From Pararge aegeria (lineage: Eukaryota; Arthropoda; Insecta; Lepidoptera; Nymphalidae), in the NCBI RefSeq assembly GCF_905163445.1, contig NC_053187.1, positions 310,001-374,000 on the forward strand: a stretch of 64,000 nt of DNA, in the 5' to 3' direction. Positions 1-10,400 of this stretch are shown piece by piece. Below the pieces are notes generated by a model that was not told the DNA's origin, made no database searches, and was given only the letters and a program-made list of their open reading frames with translations. The position numbers and the translations under genes are program-made. How positions within the stretch are numbered: the stretch's first letter is position 1; the number at the start of each line of letters is the position of its first letter.

Positions 1-1645
1 CTAACGATTGAGCCACGACTTCTTCATTGTTACTGGCAACATAGCGACAAGCGGCGAGCGGTGACGAGATTTCTGAAATATGCCACGCGTAACACAGCGA
101 CTCGTTGTAGCGGCCTCCTCGTAGCAATAAATAGGAAATGGCTACAAACTTTAAAGCACCGGTTCCTTGTTCCCGGTTTGCAAATCGTAGGGCTACTGTA
201 CTATGTAGGTAAATGCCTTTTTATTCCTTTCTGCTATAAATTCAGTTAAAAAAGGGCCAAGATTCGTCTTCTTGGCTTTGGGCTTGTTGGTGTGTTCCGC
301 GCTTCGACTTGAGTATGTTTTATGATTACAGAATAAAACGGTGACATAGATAGCCGTGAAAAAATATGAGTTGCTATACTACCAACACTGCAGTTTGTAA
401 TTTAAATTTGTAGCTCTATTTTAAGAGTGGAATGGTGTGATCAATTTATCACAGCGGCTGCCATTAACGAACCGATTAAACATGTTTAGATATACATTCA
501 AAACCGGAATTGGACATCTGTTTAGAAAGTTGAATCATATTTCCGGGGTTATAGTTAATTTTTTTCTTTCGACAAAGTTCAAGTGGTTCCTGGGCATTTT
601 AACAGGCCTGTTACATCCGTGTGACGCCTGACTCAGCAGGTACAACTGGGTAGTATGGGTCAGTAGATATGACGCCATAATATCTCCGTATCGCGTTGAA
701 AGCTGCAGTTTGACAGTTCAGTGGTGGCTAGTTAATGTATATTTTACGCTACGGGGCGTTCGTAGCTTGCGCTCAGTATGCGGACACCACGCCACATACT
801 AAAATTCGTAGCCAGGCGGTCGCGCGGTTTAAAATAAAATTGTTGCGTCCAAAATCTTTAACATTATTTTCGTGTACGTGTAGTTTGGGCTTAAACAGTG
901 ACCAGACGTAGTCCATGTAACAGGATCTGTTTTTAACAAATTTTCTTCTCTCCTATTATAAATTACAAAATCAGCGAACGTTACGCCTTAATCAATTGGT
1001 GCTACAAAGGCCCCACATAAGGCATTTCGCACTCTACGGTCTTATGCCGCTTAAGTTTAACGTCTCTTTATCATTTGTTTGCTTCAAGTTGAGGGTATGT
1101 TTGGAGTGAGGTCTGCTAACAGCATTTTACGGTGCGAGGTCGTCGTACTGGTACCCTAGGACCTCAAAAAATATTCAGTTCTCAGAGTTATATGTACACC
1201 CATTGCCATGTCTTTACATTGATATTATGTCGTAGGCATATTCATCGCTTTTCGCTATGCACGCTAAGGCGTAGCAAGTATGTGAGGTGCTCGTGTTCGT
1301 AGCTCGTGCGTAATAAATGAAATTTGTTGTCAGAGAAAGTCTTCAATGTGCGTTTTTAGCTCCGCTTCAAAAAAGTGGCAAAGCTAAAAGCGCACAAGTG
1401 TGGATACAACTGCTATTATTTATTAATCATCAGAATATGAAACAGAAATGTTTAAATATTGAAAAGTAATCCTCCGCGAGAGCCCGCCTCGTAAACTCGC
1501 TAGCGGCGCTATCAATAAGTTACGTGGCCTTTGGTCGGGACCTTTAAACTTGTAGCATAACCGCGACAAGAGGCAAGCGGCGCTAAGTGGAGATAAATTG
1601 AACTCTGCTTATGTTATGCATGACACTCAACATTACAGTATTGGA
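1..1645. other. Non-coding stretch, no recognised feature
   Basis: AT-rich sequence with no open frame above about 65 codons and no family I recognise. The only structure noted is an imperfect inverted repeat at 1347-1361 and 1382-1396 (15-bp arms, one mismatch, 20-nt loop). Confidence 0.6.
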
Positions 1646-1932
1646 CGACCTCGCTGGCGTAACGAGGAGCGCTGTTAATTTAAGTAGTAGTCCCGGGTTT
1701 GATCGGCCCTGCAGGGGCCAATTTTGAAATTTCTTAATTTTCTCTTGTCTGGTGGCTTTGGCCGTAGATAGTTACTTTCCTGCCGATAAAGACGTGCCGC
1801 TAAACAATTAAGTGTTCCGGTGTGACGTCGCGACTACTCCCTAAGAGGTTAACCCGCTAACATCTTAGACTGTATCATCACCTACCACCAGATAAGACTG
1901 CAGTAAAGGACAAAACTGTAGTTATAAAAAAA
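1646..1932 (+). repeat. tRNA-derived SINE, family A, near full length
   Basis: The head (1646-1705) has a degenerate A box around TGGCGTAACGAGG and a B-box-like GGGTTTGATC. The body holds the family landmarks also found elsewhere in the window: ATTTCTTAATTTTCTC, GACGTGCCGCTAA, TAGTGTTCCGG-like and the tail GACTGCAGT followed by an A run. Pol III boxes and a shared body mark it as a SINE. It carries many substitutions, so it is an old copy. Confidence 0.75.
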
Positions 1933-3175
1933 CAATATACATACTAGGTAACTTGTCCCATATCTTAGTTTAGCTTAATTTATGTTATGAATCCAAAAAG
2001 AGATTACTTTATTGCTATCAATTCCATCTCTTTCTTGCAAGCGGATTCATTGTAATTCATAATTAATATAATTATATTATGAGAAATGCCGTGACGATAA
2101 AAATCTGTAATCAACGGCGCCTTGTGCATGCCATATATACTACTTCCAAAAATGAATGTTCGGACCTCGGTCCCCGAGCACGATCACCCGCTCGGAGGAA
2201 GATCTTCCTATTGTTACGGTCGAGCGTATCACTATAGCTCCCGTACAGGAGGCTGTAATTCGAGAGCTTTATTGCAGTGTAGTGTGAGTTGAGAAGTTAT
2301 ATTGCTGCCAGCTAAGGGTTGCAGGGTGGCGTTACTACAAGAACAATTTATATTTACTGAACTATACAGATAAAAAGATATATAAGATAAATACCTACCT
2401 ATAGCAAATAAAACTGTTTCTAGTATTCTCGAAGATTCAACAACAATCGATTAAACGTTTCGGTACGCTGCTGCGTAGAAAGAGTTACGGGTTTAAAACC
2501 CGTAACTCTTTCTATAACTGACATACAGATCAGGTTAGCCTTTTACTGGAGATTGCAATAACATATATATGAGCAAATCCCCATTTGAAATATCGACTTT
2601 CATATCGACGCACTGTGCAAGCGTTTTATTTTTGCTATGAAATAACTTGAATGTTTGTTCTTTGAGTTTTGTTTCTGATCGCGTACAGTTGTCATCGTCG
2701 TTCGATAAGGATATTTTTTTCTAAAAACTCGAAACACTGAAATATTAACCTTGTAGCATAGTTAAAGAGCATTTTTATTGCAAGTAGCTACAACCAAAAG
2801 CTAAAGTTTCCGCTCCGCATTAGCAGTAAATATTCACGTGCCCGTGTACGAGTACTTTTAGATTAAAGTCAAGCGGCGCAACTTACGAGCAACTTGCACG
2901 CGGAAACGTGTACATGAACTCAACTTGCTTAATTAACTAATGTTCTAAAGGATTTTAATATTACCCATTAGTACTTAAGAGCAATAAAGTAGCCGGAGAA
3001 GTAGTCCGTAGTGAATATAAATAGAAAAAGATAGACGAGCATAAGGCCATTTTCTCGCGCTCGGCTAGCGTGATGCGATTATGTTTTAAAGCCTTTCTCC
3101 TAAGATCCTGGAGAATAGAAGGCCTGTTCCCACAAGTGGGCATTAACAAGATGATAATAGATCGTCAACATTATC
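1933..3175. other. Non-coding stretch with one perfect palindrome
   Basis: AT-rich unique-looking DNA without a supported gene. It contains the 39-bp palindrome at 2476-2514, described separately. A 62-codon minus-strand frame near 2961-3149 has no family signature and is not called. Confidence 0.55.
2476..2514. repeat. Perfect palindrome, 19-bp arms, 1-nt centre
   Basis: The arm TAGAAAGAGTTACGGGTTT (2476-2494) is repeated exactly in inverse at 2496-2514 around a single A at 2495. No related repeat copy was found in the window, so the ancestral half cannot be told. Confidence 0.9.
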
Positions 3176-3345
3176 AATCCAATACCGGCCCACTACAGGG
3201 AACGGGGAGCCACTCAGAATGAGAATGGTTCCCGGATTAGTGTTTCAGTTTCCTCTGAGAACGCTAGGCATACTTTTAGGCTTGCTGGTTTCCTCATGAT
3301 AATGATATTTAATTGCTTAAAATGCACATAATTTTGGAAAGATTT
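3176..3345 (-). repeat. SINE family B, partial
   Basis: Read on the minus strand it matches the family-B layout: GGTTTCCTC-type block, TATGTGCGTTTTAA-like block and the terminal CACTACAGGG...CGGG signature (reversed at about 3188-3205). The 5' tRNA-like head is absent or too degenerate to see. Confidence 0.6.
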
Positions 3346-3597
3346 CTCCCTGAAAGAGAAGCTGCAATCTTCAACCAGATTATCACCACTCTTATGATTA
3401 TAATCGATAGGGTAAGTTATTTAACAAAGCTACTTTATTACTGCTACTTTATTATTAAAAGAGTATTCGTAACACAAAGAGTAATGTTCTTTTTAAACAA
3501 AAAGTGAATTTAAACAACAGAACCGAAATGAAAAAAGTATTGGTGAGATCTGAGATCTGCATATCATTTGCGAAAGGTGCAAATAATTCGTTGATGT

Positions 3598-3700
3598 TGG
3601 AAAAGAGCAACGCTGTTTTTCTTACCGGCCTCTTCTCGGTAGAAACTGCCTTCCTACCGATAGTAGAGACACAATAAACAGACAGATTTGATGTTACAAA
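3598..3700 (+). repeat. LINE 3'-end fragment, family E
   Basis: The block GGAAAAGAGCAACGCTG, then CTTCTCGGTAGAA, CTGCCTTCC and GTAGAGACACAATAAACAGA, is shared with 4258-4365, 22718-22805 and 56640-56740. I recognise this as the 3'-UTR type of RTE-like lepidopteran LINEs; the class name is inference. Confidence 0.65.
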
Positions 3701-4240
3701 AGTGTGAATTGTGAATCAACAAAATACTTTAAAATATCTGTTGAAGGTTTTGAATATATAAACAGCTTCTATTTTAAAAATCATTAGGTACGACCCAACA
3801 ATTTATTTACCGAGCATCGTAGAACCTGTTGTTAAACAATTAGCATTGCACTCGGCAGGTCCTGGCTAATCGTTGCACATTTACATTCGCATTGAATAAG
3901 TCATTAAGATGCCGACGCGCGCCGGGGAGGGAGCGCTTGCAGCTGTGGCAACAATCGCTATGTATCCTAGATGGAAAGTAGATACTACTACTTCTGATTG
4001 CTATTGTATAACTGTTTCTATACGATGATGATGATGAAACCAAAACTACTACGTTTTATTGCTCTGTAATCATGCAACAATAGAATAGTTAGACATGAGT
4101 CGGCTTCGCGTCGGAGTAGACTTATACTAATTTTAATTCTGAAAGAAATTACAGTTCAAATATTATTATTCAAATAATTTAGTGGCTAGGTTGACCAATC
4201 TTTGCAGCTGTGCAAAATACAATAAAATTCAAAATAAAAC
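3701..4240. other. Non-coding stretch, no recognised feature
   Basis: No supported gene or repeat family. A 67-codon minus-strand frame at 3840-4043 is rich in Ser and Tyr from a low-complexity run and shows no domain. Confidence 0.5.
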
Positions 4241-4425
4241 AAAAATTGCAGCTGTGCGTTCTAAAAAATGGAAAAGAGCAACTGCTGAGTTTTTTGCCGT
4301 ATTCTTCTCAGTGGAATCTGCCTTCCGATCCGGTGGTAGAGTCACCATAAACAGATATACTTGACGTTTTAAAATTGCGTATATTAGGTTTACTTGAAAT
4401 AAATGAATTTTGAATTTGAATTTAA
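4241..4425 (+). repeat. LINE 3'-end fragment, family E, with tail
   Basis: It holds GGAAAAGAGCAACTGCTGAG, TTCTTCTCAGTGGAATCTGC and GGTGGTAGAGTCACCATAAA, then ends in TTGAAATAAATGAATTTTGA and TTGAATTT units, which is the microsatellite-like 3' tail expected of this LINE type. It is the best-preserved copy of family E here. Confidence 0.75.
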
Positions 4426-5065
4426 ATTCATCATCCCCTGAGAATGCTGAGCGTAATTTAAATAAATAGTTTTGTATACTTAGTCTTTATACTTTTTTAT
4501 AACAAACAGTATAAAAACTTAATAAAAAAACTATCAAGTGCCTATAATATTAATAAATAATTATTTATACTCTTAAACGAAAATTTCTCGCACAATCTCT
4601 TTTTCTTCCTTTACTTGACTACGCTGACTCATGCTATCCTGATCTTACCGAAGAACTGCTGAACAAACTCGAGCGCCTACAAAATTTATGTATCCGGTTT
4701 GTTTTTGGACTGCGTAAATTTGACCACATTTCGGAGTACCGGGTTAGACTTAAAAGGCTGCCGATCAGATTGCGACGTGAACTTCATCTTCTCTCATTCT
4801 TGTACTCTATCCTAAATAATCCAGTTACACCCTCGTACCTTAAATACCGTTTTCGCTATATTTCCGATTCTGCTTAACATACTGACCTCCGATCTCGGCA
4901 CGATAACCGTCTGGTACTCCCATTTTGCAAATCCAAGTTCTTCGGTAACTCTTCAACTTTTAAGGCTGTTATGCTTTGGAATAATTTGCCTGCTGATATC
5001 AGTAAAAGTCAATCCCTTCCCATATTTAAGTGTCGTCTTAAAGACTATCTGTCTTTGAGTTTGAG

Positions 5066-5129
5066 TATTATTTGTATTTTTCTTTTTTTTTATATTAATA
5101 TATAAAAAAAAAGAAAAATACAAATAATA
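5066..5129. repeat. Perfect inverted repeat, 30-bp arms, 4-nt loop
   Basis: Positions 5066-5095 are the exact inverse of 5100-5129, with loop TAAT. The left arm includes a run of nine T and the right arm a matching run of nine A, so the symmetry survives even through homopolymers. Confidence 0.85.
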
Positions 5130-5140
5130 TATATATATTA

Positions 5141-5171
<31 letters not shown>

Positions 5172-5178
5172 TATTATT

Positions 5179-5222
5179 TTATTTATATTTATATTTATAT
5201 ATATAAATATAAATATAAATAA
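5179..5222. repeat. Perfect AT palindrome, 22-bp arms, no loop
   Basis: TTATTTATATTTATATTTAT at the left is matched exactly by its inverse up to 5222, centred between 5200 and 5201. It is flanked by a TA microsatellite, so chance symmetry is more likely here than at the other sites. Confidence 0.75.
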
Positions 5223-5480
5223 TTTTATATCTATGTGTATGTATGTCTATTTATTTTTGAATATATATGTATATATAATTGCACTATCTCGCTCTCTTGC
5301 AGCTTTTCCTTCTGCCAGAGGTTGCCTGTAAGAGATTGCTTGCAGCAAAAAGGCCGCCTTTGCATGCCTACATTTCTTGCTTTTTTGCTTATTCTATATT
5401 TTATGTATATTTTGATGTTTGTGTGCAATAAAGTATTTCTTCTTCTTCTTCTTCTTGTCCACCACAGAACAAATACTTCA

Positions 5481-5518
5481 AGTATGTAGTAGGATACTAT
5501 TGTATCCTACTACATACT
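5481..5518. repeat. Perfect inverted repeat, 17-bp arms, 4-nt loop
   Basis: AGTATGTAGTAGGATAC (5481-5497) is repeated in inverse at 5502-5518, loop TATT. It sits at the junction between the plus-strand LINE relic ending at 5457 and a minus-strand piece of the same LINE 3' UTR at 5560-5640. Confidence 0.88.
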
Positions 5519-5559
5519 ATTGATAAGTATGTATATATATATATATACTATTATATCCT

Positions 5560-5640
5560 ACTGTCTATCGCTTAGTAGCGATCTCTGCCAGGCAACCTTA
5601 GGATTAGGCAAACTAAAAAGAAAAAGAAGAGTGTATAATT
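5560..5640 (-). repeat. LINE 3'-UTR fragment, same family as the intact LINE
   Basis: GCGATCTCTGCCAGGCAACC followed by TTAGGATTAGG is almost identical to 32137-32167 in the 3' UTR of the intact LINE. Orientation is opposite to the neighbouring relic, so the two UTR pieces face each other. Confidence 0.75.
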
Positions 5641-5807
5641 GAAGCTATTTTAAAATATTATATTCGTATGAACAAAATTATGGCTAAGATAATCAACAAA
5701 TAATTAAAGCAAAATATATAAAAAAAAACTCAATGAATGAATGAAAAACTACTTGTACTTTCATTATACATTACAATAAGTACATTATATTACAGGCTTT
5801 TAGGTTT

Positions 5808-5945
5808 AACAACTACATGCGTGCTCCTTGCATGACCTGTGAAGTGTTGCTGTTTATAGGCGATGGTATTCCACCTACCATCAGGTGGGCCATCTGCTTG
5901 GTTCATTAACTATTGCAATATTCAATCCATCAATTATTACAATAA
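5808..5945 (+). repeat. Interspersed repeat fragment, family G
   Basis: CTCCTTGCATGACCTGTGAA, TGTTTATAGG and ACCATCAGGTGGGCCATCTG form a block shared with 16590-16690 (same orientation) and 20945-21035 (opposite). The ATCAGGTGGGCCACCTGCT signature is familiar from lepidopteran retroelement ends; class not determined. Confidence 0.55.
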
Positions 5946-6088
5946 AAAAGAAATAGCAATCTTTTCCAGGCAACCAATTATGTAAAAAATATAACTGCAG
6001 AAAATAAGTAGGGGAGACAGGGGCATGTTGTAACGGGGGTAGGAGTAGTAACAGCTTAATAACTCAGTCGGTTTAAAAAACACTGTTT

Positions 6089-6144
6089 TAATTTTTAACT
6101 AAACGTGCTCTTTAATCTTAAAGAGCACGTTTAGTTAAAAATTA
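6089..6144. repeat. Perfect inverted repeat, 26-bp arms, 4-nt loop
   Basis: Positions 6089-6114 are exactly inverse to 6119-6144, loop ATCT. It lies inside the TIR element at 6011-6721. Confidence 0.9.
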
Positions 6145-6515
6145 TATTATTAAAAAAATTATATTATATATAACTCAATCATTTTTTTGTAATAAATAAA
6201 AAAGTTAATAAATTCGGTGCCATTGTTAAGATAAATAAAAAAGAAGAACAATTTGCTCTTACTGTTGGTTATATTGGTATTAACAACCATGTCCATTATA
6301 GGTGTAAAATAATTTATTTTTAACTGATGATTGAGTTTTTTGATAGTGAGTTTAATTAACCTAAGTTTACGCTATTGCTGTGTTGTTGTTAAAGAAAATA
6401 ATAAGTGTTCACTACACAAGTTCGTAAGAAATATAATTTTCTTATTATTTGTTTGTTAATTTTATAATACAAGCCTTAAATAATGAAACCTACATTTTTA
6501 ATATGCCCCACACTA

Positions 6516-6551
6516 GTTACAACTTACCCCAAAAACGGGGTAAGTTGTAAC
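6516..6551. repeat. Internal TIR-like hairpin, 15-bp arms
   Basis: GTTACAACTTACCCC (6516-6530) is repeated in inverse at 6537-6551, loop AAAAAC. Each arm resembles the inner part of the element's own termini (GGGGCATGTTGTAAC and GGGGCTAGTTGTAAC), suggesting nested or tandemly joined element ends. Confidence 0.85.
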
Positions 6552-6723
6552 AAAAGTTGTGCCATAAATACTAATTGGTTATAGATTCAGGAAAAAATAT
6601 TGCAGAAATATATTTCAAAAAACATGATTCCTCATTTAAAACCTTTTTTTAATTAAAATACTCAATAGTTTATTCACCCCATTGAAAAAAGAAAAAAATG
6701 TTACAACTAGCCCCTCTCTCCTA

Positions 6724-7176
6724 GATGGTGCGTAAGTACACGTGATAATTACTTAAATAAGTTAATATAATATAAAACTATTTAGGATATTATACATATA
6801 TACGCGATAGTAATAAGGTCTGGAATGATTTCGTAAGTATTTTCCCTTTGTTCCCAATTTAGATTTAAATGCTCCAACAGACTGGTTTAATATTGGGTTA
6901 GGAGGGAACCAGATCAAATAGTTACTGAGCAAACTATTCTAAATACATCTAGTAGAATAACGATGGACAAGAAACCTTGGGACGAAGCTGTAGCTAGTGT
7001 GATGTGGTTACCTAAAGCATTAACGTACTTACGGAACGGACCTTAAACTATTTTATTTACTAATGAAAGTGAATTCATGACAATCATCAGATAATGAAAC
7101 TCGTCAACTGGCCATCGTCGATAAACAACATGTTTACTTAGTAAGTAGCCTTTCACCCAGTATTACCTACCCTTAA
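6724..7176. other. Non-coding stretch, no recognised feature
   Basis: AT-rich DNA between two TIR elements. No frame or repeat family was identified. Confidence 0.5.
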
Positions 7177-7476
7177 ACACAGAATTAAGAACGTACAGAA
7201 ACCGTAAACACAACTAATATTGAAGCAACAGACACCACTCCGCTAGAATAGTTTCTCGAACTCACTTCATACCATTTAGCAGATTTCAGTAATTATTTTA
7301 CCTTTAATGCTCTAAGCGTTCATCATAAAATGAGAAAATGGGAAAAAGTTTGTGAGCTATCAACACTCCGCGGGTGTAAAGTGAGACGTGCGCGGGGCGT
7401 TTTCACTGTTTTTGGACACAATGCACTGCATACAATAATGGCTGAATGAGGATTCTGAATGTTCTTAATTCAATGG
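7177..7476 (+). mobile_element. Short TIR element, family M, copy 1
   Basis: The ends are inverted repeats: AGAATTAAGAACGTACAGAA on the left and, inverted, TTGAATTAAGAACATTCAGA on the right. The middle (7372-7436, GTGAGACGTGCGCGGGGCG, TTTTCACTGTTTTTGGA, ATGCACTGCATACAATAAT) is found in reverse orientation at 41571-41862. A 300-bp element with short TIRs and no coding frame is MITE-like. A target duplication was not clearly seen. Confidence 0.7.
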
Positions 7477-8454
7477 CCATATACGCCCATATAAACAATA
7501 CTATATAATAATTATACAAAAAATAAGTAAAGTAGTTTATTTGAAAATCCTATTATTTCATAAGGAAAACCTCACAATATAATAATATTAAAATGGCAAA
7601 AAATATTAATACCGAAATTCATTGTCAGTAAAATAATATATCAAAAAGATTTCATCATTTTTATTTTTTTGTAAGAAAATATGAAATAATTTTCATCAAT
7701 ACAATTTTGTCTCTAATAAAACTCGGTGTATTGTGGGGAACAGTATTGTCCCCAAATGTGGGTATTTCCCCATTGTCGTCATGATATCGGGCAGCCCGAC
7801 AATGGCCCCGCAACAATAAATGAGCGTCTCCGAACGCTCGCGGCTCCATTAGGCGAATTAAATAGCTGACATGTGTGGTGTGCTCGCAACATTATGTGCT
7901 CACAGGAACTTTTATCAACAGCATATTATTATTCACCAAGTTTGTATTGTGAGGTATTGTGAGAATGATGTGAGGAAAGCATTAACAACATTGCTTCCTT
8001 CATCGTGACGTAGGACTGCACTGAAGTTAGTTCAACTAACTACTTTGTGATTTCTATTTTTGTAATTTTGTAACGTTGTTATCTGTGCTATTTCTAATCT
8101 TAAAATACCACCGTTTACCGGTACGGGTTAGCATCATGTCTGTTCGTAGATAATATAAAGATATAGGTAAAGTTAATACAAAAATATAAAATATTTCTTT
8201 ATTCATATGCCTATGAAATATCCTTTTGATGCGTATCGTACCTACGTTTTAACATGGTAGTGTTATGTGGTCATGTGAATGTATCAACTCAAGCCGATAA
8301 TTTTTTTTTATGAAAATCAAAATAAAATAAAATTTATCATTTAAAAGTATGGGGCAGTACACTATTTCGCAACGAGATTAGCACTTTGGCCTCCTTTTAG
8401 GGAGGCAACTCGTAACTTCTTGACGTATTTGGCCTCTTTAATAATATAATTTGC
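7477..8454. other. Non-coding stretch, no recognised feature
   Basis: No supported gene. A 62-codon minus-strand frame at 7661-7849 has no signature. AT content is high. Confidence 0.5.
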
Positions 8455-8660
8455 TTTATAGGTAAAGGAAAACATCGTTAGGAGACCTGCATGTCTGAGA
8501 GTTCTTTAAAATGTTCTCAATGGCGTGTGAAGTCTACCGATCCGTATTTGGTCAGCCTTGTGAACTTTTGCCTAAGCCCTTCCCATTCTGAGAGAGGAGA
8601 CCCGCACCATGTAGGTGGCCGGTAAAAGGTTCTCGATGATGTCATCATGAGCAGCAGGCG
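8455..8660 (+). repeat. SINE family B, 5'-truncated
   Basis: AAGGAAAACATCGTTAGGAG, CTGCATGTCTGAGAGTTCT, GTGTGAAGTCTACCGATCCG, TTGGTCAGCCTTGTGAAC and CCATTCTGAGAGAGGAGACC follow the same order as in the fuller copy at 50381-50735. The tRNA-like head is missing. Confidence 0.75.
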
Positions 8661-10194
8661 CTTTTAAAGACTATATACTCTACTGTCTGTACTGTAGGAA
8701 TGTAGTTGAATAATTTACCTCCTTTATTTCCACTACCGTATAATCTACTTCATGTCTACCCTCGCCTCGTTAATCCACCATTGAACTCCCATTTACCGAT
8801 TAGCTAATTCAATAGTATTGCAGCATGAAATACTTTCAATGAGTCGCATTTAAATATTAAACGGTACGTATGTTTAATTGAAGGATTTCAAGTATACCTA
8901 CCGTACACATTTATCCACTTTAGTGCATTGAAATAAAGTCGGGTTTCATTTATCAGCGGTTAATTTTGTAGTCGATGATATTGTAGGGCTGTTACATTGT
9001 GCAAAGAAATTTATAAAATAATTGTTCATCGATTAAAATAAATATCGTAATTTTCTAGAAATATCTATTAGAGTTGTAAAAAAAAATTTACATGGGCATA
9101 CCATCTACTTCTTTGTAAATGAACACTAATGAAACTAAAATAAAATTATTAATAAAAATTGTATGAGCGGCTTTATTTTCACAGCTATATTTATATTTAG
9201 CGGTTCTGACTCATTCCTTATGCGCGTAAGGAGCGCGGAGGACATGGACTTTAGTTTTTTGGCTTGAAATTTGTCAAAATATGTACAAAGTTCCTTCACT
9301 CATTTCATGTTGAACTTCCCCTTGGACTTATTGTTTTATCCATTTAAGATCTTTGCAAGAGCCTAAAAGGCTCGAGGATTACTGGAAATAAAGCTGGGGA
9401 TTGTTTGAACCTGTCCATATTAAAAGGTTGGAGTACTATTGTGATCAGCAACAAAGCGTCAGCGTCACAGAGGATATATCAATGACAGCTATAATAAAAA
9501 AATGCGTTTTCGAGTTTCAGCCCTGTGCACAAGGTACGGCGCCTCATGACGCGCCATCACTTTATGGCACGTAATGAATGAACGCATCGCGCATCGAAAA
9601 CGTTTTCAATTAATTGGCGACGCGTTATTGCGTTTGAGCGAGATCGCCGTCGATAGCTCGGCCGGGTATTCGTTTCACTTGGACAACTAATGCTAATTAA
9701 ACTTTTCGCTCGTGTGGTTATTTAAATTAAGCATCCACTAAAAATATTAAAAAAGATTTGCCCACGACTTCACCCGTGTTCATGAAACATCCATGTCTAT
9801 ATTTAGAATGGTTTTTTTAAAAGTAATAATTGACGGATAACGAATATGGTCCAACTGGCAATATGGAAAACCATCGACTCCAAACAGAGCATGCGAGGAA
9901 AAAGTCTAACAAAGTATTTCATTTATTGAGGGGACGCCTGCGATTGCCAGACGGATGATCTGTCCTATGTAAGGACCATTCCGACCTTTTCCCCATCATC
10001 GAGATACAGGTTTTATTGTTGTCCCGGCTATCTTCCTCCCCTGAAACCTACCAGGTCCAGGTTCCAGACGAAGGTGCTAAGCCTCATGAGGTACTTCCCC
10101 GGACGATCTCTGTCTGAAAAAGCTCTACTACTACTACTACTACTACTACTTCCAAGCCGAGGACGGATAACTTTTTATTTTTAATGAAAGATTT
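8661..10194. other. Non-coding stretch with CG-bearing block and CTA microsatellite
   Basis: No gene was identified. The block 9575-9720 is richer in CG than its surroundings (ACGCATCGCGCATCGAAAAC, GGCGACGCGTTATTGCG) and carries homeodomain-type AATTA and TAATTA motifs, which is a pattern common in conserved non-coding DNA; conservation cannot be tested here. A (CTA)n microsatellite lies at about 10124-10150. Confidence 0.45.
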
Positions 10195-10400
10195 TAATGT
10201 GTAGATAAAGAACTTAAATGTTTATTTATATACACCACCTACCTCTCTTCTTGAGCTGTGTTTTACGCCATTTGTTGCCTGGAAGAAAGCGCTATGTAAA
10301 GATAAGGCCGCCAAATTGTATACTTTGTGAAAAAAAAAAATTACCATTTATCTGTATGTTTATGTGGTGTATAATAAAAGTGTATTCATTCATTAAATCT
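10195..10400 (+). repeat. LINE 3'-UTR fragment, intact-LINE family or relative
   Basis: TATACACCACCTACCTCTCT, TGTTGCCTGGAAGAAAGCGC, AAGATAAGGCCGCC and the end AATAAAAGTGTATTCATTCA match, in opposite orientation, the layout at 47850-48065 and the 3' UTR at 32030-32250 (GGCGGCCTTAT, GCCAGGCAACC, CAGGTGGTGTA). Confidence 0.65.

Larger units (their letters stand above)
4605..5457 (+). pseudogene. 5'-truncated LINE relic (end of RT ORF plus 3' UTR)
   Basis: From 4611 the plus strand reads DYADSCYPDLTEELLNKLER, the same region as residues about 838-857 of the intact ORF2 at 32376-35306 (DYADASYLNLTEDQLNKLER). Similarity continues through GLRKFDHISEYR, LPIRLRRELHLLS, LWNNLPADI and FKCRLKDYLSLS to about 5075. 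One in-frame TAA lies near 4876 after YISDSA. The catalytic RT core is missing, so this is a dead 5'-truncated copy of a closely related element. The 3' UTR (about 5076-5457) keeps GTTGCCTGTAAGAGATTGCT and ends AATAAAGTATTTC plus a CTT microsatellite. Two perfect AT-rich palindromes (5066-5129 and 5179-5222) sit inside this UTR. Confidence 0.85.
6011..6721. mobile_element. TIR element with TA target duplication
   Basis: The left end GGGGAGACAGGGGCATGTTG (TAAC follows) and the inverted right end GGAGAGAGGGGCTAGTTGTA (AC follows) form imperfect terminal inverted repeats of about 22-24 bp. TA dinucleotides flank both ends (6009-6010 and 6722-6723), the target duplication used by Tc1/mariner-type elements. 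The 711-bp interior has no transposase frame, so the element is non-autonomous. Two internal hairpins are notable: 6089-6144 and 6516-6551, the second made of sequences that resemble the TIR itself. Confidence 0.75.

Noticed and set aside
10124..10150. CTA repeats as a possible CRISPR or satellite array
   Set aside because: A simple three-base microsatellite with no spacers; no CRISPR array is present anywhere in the window.
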